Positions 8,348-14,572 of a DNA stretch of 14,572 bases are shown piece by piece (position 1 is the first letter of the stretch; every line of letters begins with the position of its first letter). A program made the translations under genes and the position numbers. The notes beneath the pieces were generated by a model. That model saw nothing but the letters and a program-made list of their open reading frames with translations. It did not search any database and was not told where the DNA came from. This DNA comes from Liolophura sinensis. Taxonomy: Eukaryota; Mollusca; Polyplacophora; Chitonida; Chitonidae. The stretch is taken from the NCBI RefSeq assembly GCF_032854445.1, contig NC_088301.1, forward strand, positions 31,775,830-31,790,401, written 5' to 3'.

Positions 8348-8640
8348 GTTAGAGCGTCCATCTCGAAGAGAGAAAACCCGGGATCAAACCAAGATCAGGT
8401 CATACTAAAGACTTTAAAAATGGTACTTGTTGCTGCATCGTTTGGCGCTCTGCGCTGAGAGGTTAGAGCAAGGAAACAGGACTGGTTGGCTAGGTGTCAG
8501 TATATTGTGACTGATTGGGGTGTCGTGTCTGCTGTCTTCGACATGATACTTCCAATAGGTAGCACAAACTGGCGGCATGGACTCGTCCTGTCAGAAGAGT
8601 TGTTAAGTACAACGTAACATTCAAACACACACACATATAC
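8348..8640 (+). mobile_element. tRNA-derived SINE, 5'-truncated copy, inverted to 7303-7576
   Basis: The plus strand from gttagagcgtcca (8348) onward aligns with the minus-strand SINE at 7303-7576. Shared words include aaaaatggtacttgttgct, ttagagcaa, gtcagtat, ggggtgtc and ggcatggac. The front of the tRNA head, with most of the A box, is missing. The B box gatcaaacc (8382-8390) fits the GWTCRANNC consensus. The 3' end is a CA-rich tail (aaacacacacacata, near 8640). Divergence from the other copy is visibly high, so it is an old insertion. No target duplication is evident. Confidence 0.75.
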
Positions 8641-8654
8641 TGGATCCGTGACCT

Positions 8655-8795
8655 GGGGCCAGTTTCATTAAGCATCGTACGGCATCTTCATATACATTTG
8701 TCATACGATACTTTGTAAGTCACCATTACCGTATCAGTTTCTTATATATGCGATTATCGCACATGTAGGCCTACGACACCTTCGTGAAACTGGGA
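8655..8795. mobile_element. Foldback (MITE-like) element with ccagtttca ends
   Basis: Perfect 9-bp inverted ends ccagtttca (8659-8667) and tgaaactgg (8785-8793) extend to about 12 matches in 14 (ttaag against cgaag after complementing). The interior is partly self-complementary around tcgta-ggc words. At about 140 bp with no coding capacity, it looks like a palindromic miniature inverted-repeat element. Confidence 0.6.
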
Positions 8796-8973
8796 CAAGA
8801 AATCTAAGGATTCACATCCAAGGCGTGGTGCGACACGCATACAGAGTTTTGTCCCCTTATCTGTGGTTGTGAACTGTATGGCTTATTCTGAGCCAACATG
8901 CAACCATTATGGAATGAAGACAAAAGATCAAAAACCAAAACTCTGATTTTGGTCACAGTATACTGGTGGCAGG

Positions 8974-9115
8974 GGCCACTTACACAAAATTTTGTAACTC
9001 ATATTTCTCGGATCGTTTTTCGTAAAAGACGTTGTCTGGGTTATACTGCCATAAGGCGACGTCATTTACGAGAAAAGTTACGCAAAAATGATTTACTTTT
9101 TTTGTGAAAGTGGCC
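8974..9115. mobile_element. Foldback (MITE-like) element with ggccactt ends
   Basis: The ends ggccacttacacaaaa (8974-8989) and ttttgtgaaagtggcc (9100-9115) are complementary at 15 of 16 positions. The complementarity continues inward imperfectly: cgtaaaagacgttgtc faces the complement of ggcgacgtcatttacg near the centre. The 142-bp segment could thus form one long hairpin. The overlapping frames at 8898-9107 and 8980-9171 are products of this palindrome and are not called. Confidence 0.7.
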
Positions 9116-9249
9116 TCAGTGGTGCAGCGCCTGGTCCCCTTATTTAAAGGAGAAGAAAATTTAAATACCAATCAAATACCATTGAAAAGAGTATGCATTT
9201 CGTCGCAGGTTCATCCCATAAAAATTCTAATATGTACCTCAATTTAATA

Positions 9250-9728
9250 AATTATAAATAAAGTCAGCGCCAAAGTCAGCGCCAAAGTCCGCTTTGGGCG
9301 ACTCCATTTTGCCAAAGAACTACTCCTGAAGTCTTCTGTGTTAGGAGGAGAATTGCCGTTGGAAACCGCCGAAGTGCAGTTCGTACATTTCCGGTAGAAC
9401 TCTTCTTCCCAGAAGGTAGCGAACAGTACAGTTCGTTTTCCGCTTGACGATCGGGAAACCGGAATGTTGGACGTAGGTTCCGAGTATACACGAACAAGCC
9501 GGCAGTTTTAACGACTCTCACTGGCTGAGAGGCAACACACCCCTAGTATAAACTACAGGGTGTTAAAGATGGAGGACGCTATGGACTCGGCGATTTATGC
9601 CAGCTTTGCCGTTTTCAGGCTTTACGCGTATGGCGAGGAAAAATCGCAAAACTATGCACCAGGCACCACCAGATAGAAAAAAAATGTGCTCTTTTCAGCC
9701 TATATTGCCATTTTTTAAGTTTTCTTCT
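9250..9728 (+). repeat. Dispersed repeat, copy 2 (inverted to 274-725)
   Basis: It matches the reverse complement of 274-725. Relative to copy 1 it has an extra tandem agtcagcgcca unit near its start and a slightly longer middle. Its ancestral coding-like frame is interrupted by stops, while the short frame from ATG at 9569 to TAG at 9674-9676 (35 codons) survives in both copies. It ends where the mariner remnant begins, suggesting one inserted into or truncated the other. Nearby track-length frames on either strand are shadows of this repeat. Confidence 0.85.
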
Positions 9729-9732
9729 TTAA

Positions 9733-10215
9733 CGAAGCTTTATACTTGCTCTTCAAAAGAGGCCTTAAATGTGCATATATCATCTGTATGAAAATATTTG
9801 GCGGTCAACAGTTTGTTGATATTTGCGAAGAGATGGATGTCTGATGGCGAGAAATGGGGAGAGAACGGCAGATGTGATGTAAGATGAGTCCGAAGCCACA
9901 GTCATGAGCATTGTAACGACGAACTTGTGAAAGAGGCATTCTCCTGCATGCTGGAACAAGATACCTTTTTGTCAACCTACCCAATCGTTTCTCCTTACAT
10001 TTATTGCACGCAACTGCCTGTCTAAGTAAGCTGACATAGTACTCTCCATTGGTGTTCGGCCCTTTGGAGTTATTGACATGCCAAAAAACTGAAGCGATCA
10101 TATTTCAAGCTGCTGAAACGACCGCTGTCGTTTTCAGAGATGGATGTTTGCATTACATGGACTGTTTTGATCTCTGATTCAAAGTGAACCTAACACTCAC
10201 CTACGAACCCATCGA
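9733..10215 (-). mobile_element. Decayed mariner transposase (Tc1/mariner superfamily)
   Basis: Mariner transposases cut and paste DNA using a DD34D catalytic triad. Read on the minus strand, pieces of the C-terminal half appear in order but in different frames: VHFESEIK (after the GDE-W motif region), QSM and CKHPS, ASVFW, NGEYYVSLLRQ, GILFQHAGECLFHK (the HQDNAP region), DCGFGLIL, then SPHFSPSDIHLFANI and LTAKYFHTDD. Frame changes and stops (TAA, TGA, TAG) separate them. The aspartate of the HQDN motif is lost; the third (SPSD) remains. The N-terminal DNA-binding part and the terminal inverted repeats were not found. The C-terminal end stops at the dispersed repeat at 9728. The 98-codon frame at 9805-10101 is one fragment of it. 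It is clearly inactive. Confidence 0.85.
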
Positions 10216-10985
10216 ATCTATTTTGCACAAGCTTTATGTTTTAATTCCTTAGTAGAAAAAGTTGAAGCCCAGCCATACCTTGATTTATCTTCACCGCTGC
10301 TTCTCCTCTGGCTGAAATCTACTGCCTACCTTTTCACAACTGCAAATGAGGGAGCACTATATCCCTTAAAGTACCGATCATATATCGGCATGGATTTGCG
10401 CCAGAGTTAACCATTTCAAATTAAGATACCTGATGACGGCTAGGTACTCAGTTTTCTCTGTTGTCCAAAATATTAATCTGAACTTCAAAATAAAGCTGCA
10501 CCTCCGACTATACTGTAGATTTAAATAGATAAGCAATAGGGAGTCATTTGAAGATTTGAATTACGTGTTTTATCGCTCCATCAGCACTTGAACATATAGT
10601 CTGACTCAACACTTTTCATCCACCCCTCATATATGTAGGGCCTATAGGGTGTGCATGATGGTGCGAAAGTGTATGGCCCCTGGTTCCATCACACAACTGA
10701 CGCATAAATTCTTAATCGCATCATATATATTTTGTGGAACTTCAGAAATAAAAATACTTGCACATGATTTTTTTACTGTTTTTATGACATGTATCTATAT
10801 GCCCTATATCTGGGTATGACGTGAATACATGAAAGGAAACATGCGAGATACAACATATATTATAAGTTAACTGCATGCATGGGCACCTTTTGGCTATATA
10901 TTTTAAAACATATACATATGTCTTCTGAGGTATAGTTTCAACCGAATGAATTTAAACCAATTGGACACTTCGATTAATGACATAT
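10216..10985. other. Intergenic, no gene seen
   Basis: AT-rich spacer with several tatata and taggcctata words. No mariner N-terminal coding was recognisable upstream of the transposase remnant. No supported exon or RNA gene was seen. Confidence 0.5.
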
Positions 10986-10988
10986 GTT

Positions 10989-11186
10989 ATATACAAAGTT
11001 TGATTTTTTTTTTTTTTTTTTTTTTTGATTGGTGTTTTACGCCGTACTCAAGAATATTTCACTTATACGACGGCGGCCAGCATTATGGTGGGTGGAAACC
11101 GGGCACAGCCCGGGGGAAACCCACGACCATCCGCAGGTTGCTGGCAGACCTTCCCACTTACGGTCGCAGAGAATATACAAAGTTTG
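10989..11186 (-). mobile_element. SINE insertion with 14-bp target duplication
   Basis: An identical direct repeat, atatacaaagtttg, flanks the element at 10989-11002 and 11173-11186. Read on the minus strand, the insert starts near 11172 and carries a GC-rich body (gggtttcccccgggctgtg, then ggccgccgtcgtataagtg and gagtacggcgtaaaacacc). It ends in an uninterrupted A tract, seen on the plus strand as 23 T at 11004-11026. A perfect duplication and long pure tail indicate a fairly recent insertion by LINE-type retrotransposition. Very similar GC-rich cores are, from general knowledge, widespread in molluscan genomes; no family name is asserted. The overlapping frames at 10946-11234 are shadows. 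Confidence 0.88.
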
Positions 11187-12640
11187 CGAGTCGCTTTAAA
11201 ACGTGCATGTATAGTCTCCCGTTATAGTATATAAAGTAGTTAAAGAAGAAAGAACAGATGACATTTATTTATTTATTTGTACATACTCAAAAAAATTTAG
11301 TTATATACGATGACGGTAATTTTTATTTCTGGAAGAACCTGGAGTCAGTGTTAATATGAGGTAAGTATCCTTGAGCGTTAATTCGGTCCGTGCAAGGCAC
11401 TATAGGAGATACAGTGCGTTAACCACCATCCTTTACTGATACACTTTTCCACGAGTGACGTGACAGAAAAACACGTCATATAATCATATCGCTTAAAGGC
11501 AAGAGGTCTTCTGACAATCAACAATACAGACAGCACACAAGCCCACAGAAGCTCCATCAACCGCTGATCGCATGAACACAGTGAACAGTGGAATGTACAA
11601 ATCCTCTACCAAAGGCCAAGTTTGAACCTGAACCTCATGACCACTCGAGCACAAGTCGCTTCAAACAGGTGAGATAATATGATTCGTTTACCATGCATGT
11701 TGCATATGGATGAGCCTTTTAGCCTAAACGTGACGAATGTCAACACACTGAATCTGCATAGAAACAATCCCTCACTACAGGCCTAGCTCTAGAGGAAAAA
11801 ATGGCTCTCGGTAATTTGAATTTCGTTTAACTGTACAGGTTAATGTCTCAATTAGAACTAGCGTCTTTTTGAAATTAACGAGATTTCAAATTTTAAAAGG
11901 CGAATTAATATTTAAAATGTGGACGCAAGGAATCGACGTCAACTTTCCACGCGAGGCATGCAAAGTTTTTTGTTTGATTTAGACTACGCCTGCATCAACT
12001 GTTAAAATATGCAATACAACTCGTAACCTCAAGGTGAGTAAACAGTGCATGAAATTCGCTATAATCGTATAATTGAAGAATGTGCACTGACAGAAGTGAA
12101 ATGCTCGTCATAGACTGACAAAACTGAGTAACATGCGTTTTGAAGACAATAAACGTAGAAGCAGGTGCGATCGAGTCCAATCCGGGAAATGGACAGGTAA
12201 TTTCTAGATTCTACCCAACTAATTGATCATAAGATTTTGGTCAAAAGACAGACAGTAGTTGCGGGGGCATTCATAGGTCACTTAAATAGCCCTGCAAGGC
12301 TCAAAGAATCGAGAAATGCTTGGGGCTTTATGTCGCTCTTAACAAGAGGTCTAAACACAAAGTTGTTTTGTCCCTTTGTACGTCACATTTGCAGGGGAAA
12401 GTTAGTAATGCAGTAACTTCGATTTTCTTACACGAAGGGTGTAGAGACTGCCTATAGTTTCACTTCAGGTTCGTGGCTCACTATTCCTTCACTATCTGAT
12501 TCTGATTGATATGATTTAATAGTTATTGTTGGGTCATGAGGTACCTATACCAGGCGAGTTTATTTCACTAAATTTTTCCATTTTTGTTGGCCACGGCGAA
12601 AGAACTTGGTTCGGATGAAGATCACCATCAGGGTCAATCC
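11187..12640. other. Intergenic spacer, one weak small-protein candidate
   Basis: Mostly featureless. A short attt microsatellite lies near 11264. An isolated perfect plus-strand donor (GAG then GTAAGTAT at 11361) has no recognisable coding exon before it. The minus frame at 11995-12180 starts at TTG and shows no support. Confidence 0.4.
11378..11557 (-). CDS. Possible small secreted protein, weak
   Basis: A minus-strand frame from ATG at 11557 gives 59 residues. It opens with MELLWACVLSVLLIV, which resembles a short signal peptide (acidic residue, then hydrophobic core), followed by RRPLAFKRYDYMTCFSV and a cysteine-containing remainder ending at TAA. The start context is modest (gttgATGG). 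No TATA box, splice partner or recognised domain was seen, and a frame of this length can occur by chance. Product unknown. Confidence 0.2.
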   Translation of the reverse strand: MELLWACVLSVLLIVRRPLAFKRYDYMTCFSVTSLVEKCISKGWWLTHCISYSALHGPN

Positions 12641-12780
12641 TCACGCGCGCACGTGTTTCCATAGTGAATGACCCAATGCAGAATGGGTGTGATTGATACC
12701 GTTCTTTTGATTGGTTGAATGACGGGGTCACGTTGAATGACGGGGCCACAGGTCATAGTTGGGTACTATAAATAGTGAGC
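12641..12780 (+). promoter_or_regulatory. TATA promoter with CCAAT, E-box and tandem CRE half-sites
   Basis: In order: E-box cacgtg (12650-12655), inverted CCAAT attgg (12710-12714), two abutting 18-bp copies of gttgaatgacggggtcac (12714-12731 and 12732-12749, one mismatch), each holding a tgacg half-site, aggtca (12750-12755), and TATA box tataaatag (12767-12775). The spacing CCAAT about -85, TATA about -30 fits an animal RNA polymerase II promoter with start near 12797. The motifs are seen; function is inferred. Confidence 0.6.
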
Positions 12781-12794
12781 CAGCGAAATAAAAT

Positions 12795-12890
12795 ATGTCG
12801 GTTATTCAAAATTCTCTCTTGGAACAAAATTATATTCAGGATTTCCCGGTCGCGGCGCAACATCAGCTGAGTGCTGCCGATCGACCTACT
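12795..12890 (+). CDS. Exon 1 of plus-strand candidate gene, unrecognised
   Basis: ATG at 12795, 28 bp after the TATA box, opens 32 codons: MSVIQNSLLEQNYIQDFPVA, then AQHQLSAADRPT. They are followed directly by a consensus donor (ACT then GTAAGTCA), leaving in phase 0. Read through, the frame stops after eight more codons (TAG 12915-12917). With a start site about 30 bp below the TATA box, the 5' UTR would be extremely short or the ATG even upstream of the first transcribed base, so the true start could differ. The peptide is glutamine-rich, low in charge and likely disordered, as in many regulatory proteins. No family is recognised. The link to exon 2 rests on phase agreement. Confidence 0.45.
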
Positions 12891-13034
12891 GTAAGTCATT
12901 ACTTAAACCTGCTGTAGTTATCAGTGTCACACATCGATACACCGACATATACCGTGCACATGGCTAACTTTGTATGCAGAAATGGAACTCCCATTACGTC
13001 ACCACCGAATCCGGTGATTCCGCCTTGTACTTTT

Positions 13035-13170
13035 CACGGCTAACATAGAGCTGTGATTACGAGGGTTTCTAGGTTCGAATCCTGTTTTTATACCTGGAAA
13101 GGACCTTTAGAACCACGCTATAGTCTTGAGTGCATCCAGCCGGTGGAATAACTCTTGAATCAAACAAAGG
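13035..13170 (+). mobile_element. tRNA-derived SINE-like element in intron 1
   Basis: A perfect Pol III B box ggttcgaatcc (13072-13082) follows an A-box-like cggctaacatagag (from about 13037) at tRNA spacing, with agagctgtgattacgag between them as in a tRNA anticodon region. The following sequence has tgcatccagccggtggaa and ctcttgaatcaaacaaagg, which do not form a tRNA 3' half. It is therefore a tRNA-related retroposon rather than a tRNA gene. Ends and target duplication are not resolved, and it may extend to about 13260. It is unrelated by eye to the SINE pair at 7303 and 8348. Confidence 0.55.
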
Positions 13171-13334
13171 TTACAGACTTCCCCGTATTTAAACCGGTGT
13201 GTTGTTCACCCCCATTGAATTCTGTGGTTAGTGGGTGATGGACTGAACCCAGGGGAAACCCCTACTTCAGACGATATAATTAGGACGGTTACGTCTTGCC
13301 TTTGGAAGCCTTTAAAGTTGACCTAGTTATCCTC

Positions 13335-13363
13335 TATAGTAGTATAGGGAATATACTACTATA
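13335..13363. repeat. Perfect 12-bp hairpin
   Basis: Arms tatagtagtata (13335-13346) and tatactactata (13352-13363) are exact complements around a gggaa loop. It lies in the proposed intron 1. No T run or coding context suggests a terminator. Confidence 0.9.
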
Positions 13364-13561
13364 CTACTTCTATCGGTAAAATAGTCACAGGGCTCCTGTA
13401 CAAATTACGACCAGTCAAACAATGGGATGAAAAGACAGCCCAGACTTTAATGGAGAGGCAATTGTATTTTAACATGAATGGGACATTCCACCAAATATGG
13501 CGATACATTTCACCCTGGTGTAATCAGTTTCATTCCTGTTGATCTGTGCCCTACCCTTCAG

Positions 13562-13610
13562 CTACAACAACCTTGTTATTCCATGGATGATCCCTACTTT
13601 GCCCAGGGAG
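13562..13610 (+). CDS. Candidate exon 2 of plus-strand gene
   Basis: A good acceptor (gttgatctgtgccctacccttcag, AG at 13560-13561) and a donor (GGGAG then GTATAAGG) enclose 49 nt. Entered in phase 0, as exon 1 requires, it reads LQQPCYSMDDPYFAQG plus one base. The glutamine-rich style matches exon 1. A 49-nt exon is small but ordinary for animals. The unspliced frame meets TAA four codons after the donor. Confidence 0.4.
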
Positions 13611-13880
13611 GTATAAGGACCTAATGAGACCAATTTGAATCCTTGGACTAAATTTGTCGAATTTAAATCGTTTCCGTTTATTGTATTTTGATGTTAATAG
13701 GTTAATAATATACAGTACCTTAAACTGTAATGTCCGCTATAACCATGAGTTCCTGGTTGTGGAGTTATTAGAGACTCCCCAGTAATAATTACCAGGGTAG
13801 GTGCAACAGTACGTGTGCTTGCCGAATTATGTAAATTTTCATACTTGTGCACAAAAGCTAATTTACCTGTTCACAAGTAG

Positions 13881-14154
13881 TTCAGCTCAAACACTATCCA
13901 ATCAAATTGCATTTCCGAGATCTCGCGCTGCATTAGCCATGTGCTTTGTAAACACGTGCTCAGCCTTACAAATATTGTTGTCACGTGACCAAGCAGTCAT
14001 TTTTGGCCAATGTGATTCGAACAGCAGAGTGAAAGGGCGCCGTTCTTTTTTCTCTGTTTCATTTAGAGACAGACCCGTGATAGTTGTGACTCTTAAGTCA
14101 AGGCCTACTGTTGAGCTTTTTGATTGCCCAGTTTTGCCACAATATTTATGTTAA
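13881..14154 (+). CDS. Possible last exon of plus-strand gene, weak
   Basis: An acceptor-like TTCAG near 13885 would join the one base left by exon 2 to give an alanine codon. The frame then runs open to TAA at 14152-14154 (residues AQTLSNQIAFPRSRAALAM, and later VIVVTLKSRPTVELFDCPV). It is part of the longest open frame in the window (ATG 13801, 117 codons). An AATAAA at 14275-14280 could serve for polyadenylation. Against it, the acceptor's pyrimidine tract is poor, no domain is recognisable, and the same stretch is dense in promoter-type motifs (CCAAT, CACGTG), so it may be regulatory DNA with a chance frame. Confidence 0.25.
13896..14011. promoter_or_regulatory. Cluster of CCAAT and CACGTG motifs
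   Basis: Within 116 bp are ccaat (13898-13902), tctcgcg (13921-13927), an E-box cacgtg (13953-13958), a 10-bp palindromic E-box gtcacgtgac (13980-13989) and ccaat (14007-14011). The 10-bp form is the kind bound by USF/TFE-type bHLH-zip factors in animals. It could be an internal enhancer or a second promoter. It overlaps the weak exon call, and both cannot be assumed. Confidence 0.35.
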
Positions 14155-14572
14155 TGCTGGAGCGTTGCATGTATGCATACTTATATAGGCCAAAATGAGA
14201 TGAAATATGGTTGGCAGCTTGTTTATCATTTGGATGAAGTTAAGGTATTTCAGCTTCGTGAAAAAAAATCTTGAAATAAAATTAACCGCAAGGGCATCAC
14301 GAAAACTGGCAATGATTAAATGATATTATAAGTATATAGTACTATAAAAACACAACAGGCATGGTATTCATCCGCAGTGTCTCGGACTTTCTAAATTCTG
14401 AACACAACTATGTTCTACTAGCTGGTGTCGTAATTTAACACTGGCCATTGTGAGAAGGTTTCTTGCACCATTCGCTTCTGCCAAACCCCCAGCTTGTAAT
14501 ACGTTGTTACCATGCAACTTGAGCTAGCTGGATCTGCATCAGACCGGATTGAGTCGGTCTCGACACTTCACT
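14155..14572. other. Unassigned downstream flank
   Basis: No gene was seen. Contains AATAAA at 14275-14280 after an A-rich stretch, a possible polyadenylation signal for the plus-strand gene. The last 150 bases are less AT-rich but show no open frame or motif that can be supported. Confidence 0.35.

Noticed and set aside
8898-9171. Frames on both strands over the foldback element
   Set aside because: Open frames on both strands are a by-product of the palindrome.
9276-9521. Minus-strand 81-codon frame in repeat copy 2
   Set aside because: It runs opposite to the frame with silent-site conservation between the two copies and begins outside any plausible start context.
10946-11234. Two overlapping plus frames
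   Set aside because: They read through the T tract and body of the SINE insertion, so are chance frames in a mobile element.
11341-11370. Exon ending at the perfect donor gtaagtat (11361)
   Set aside because: The frame before it stops just before the donor and no acceptor is clear.
12150-12190. Possible tRNA B box (gatcgagtc)
   Set aside because: No A box at the proper distance and no cloverleaf pairing seen.
12534-12749. Minus frame opposite the plus-strand promoter
   Set aside because: Starts at GTG and is built partly from the tandem 18-bp repeat. A 42-codon ATG frame remains inside it (from about 12664), but nothing supports translation.
13035-13095. Functional tRNA gene
   Set aside because: B box is perfect, but the A box is degenerate and no acceptor-stem pairing is seen, so a tRNA-derived retroposon is preferred.

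Overview
This looks like nuclear DNA from a marine lophotrochozoan, most likely a mollusc. There is no bacterial gene organisation. The sequence is AT-rich, all longer open frames are short, candidate coding pieces are bounded by canonical GT/AG splice signals, and the space between them is filled with SINEs, foldback elements, a decayed mariner transposon and simple repeats. Frequent acatgtacatgt and taggccta words also fit a lophotrochozoan. No species can be named from sequence alone.

Layout: (1) About 1-6470 holds a set of candidate minus-strand exons that may be one split gene. A CCAAT-rich promoter lies at 6409-6470. A 13-nt first coding exon (6333-6345) splices in phase to a 188-nt exon 2 (6055-6242). 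Further candidate exons lie at 4832-4954, 3782-3806 plus 3581-3684, and 1133-1259, with a possible last exon from 973 downward. The product is not recognised and the middle exons do not yet form one continuous frame. A 19-bp minisatellite (4421-4553) and a (CAA)n-tailed SINE-like element (5421-5705) lie in this stretch.

(2) About 7300-11190 is a transposon landscape. It holds two inverted copies of one tRNA-derived SINE (7303-7576 minus, 8348-8640 plus), two short foldback elements (8655-8795, 8974-9115), one copy of a 450-480 bp dispersed repeat (9250-9728) whose inverted partner is at 274-725, a mariner transposase remnant directly abutting that repeat (9733-10215, minus), and a recent SINE insertion with a 14-bp target duplication and 23-T tract (10989-11186).

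(3) About 12640-14300 holds a plus-strand candidate gene. It has a CCAAT/CRE-half-site/TATA promoter, exon 1 at 12795-12890, exon 2 at 13562-13610, and possibly a last exon at 13881-14154 followed by an AATAAA. A third SINE-like element sits in its intron 1.

The two candidate genes are divergently oriented and separated by about 6 kb of mobile-element debris. All exon calls are by-eye splice-phase reasoning without homology or RNA support. The transposable-element calls are firmer because they rest on internal sequence matches, target duplications or recognisable transposase motifs.
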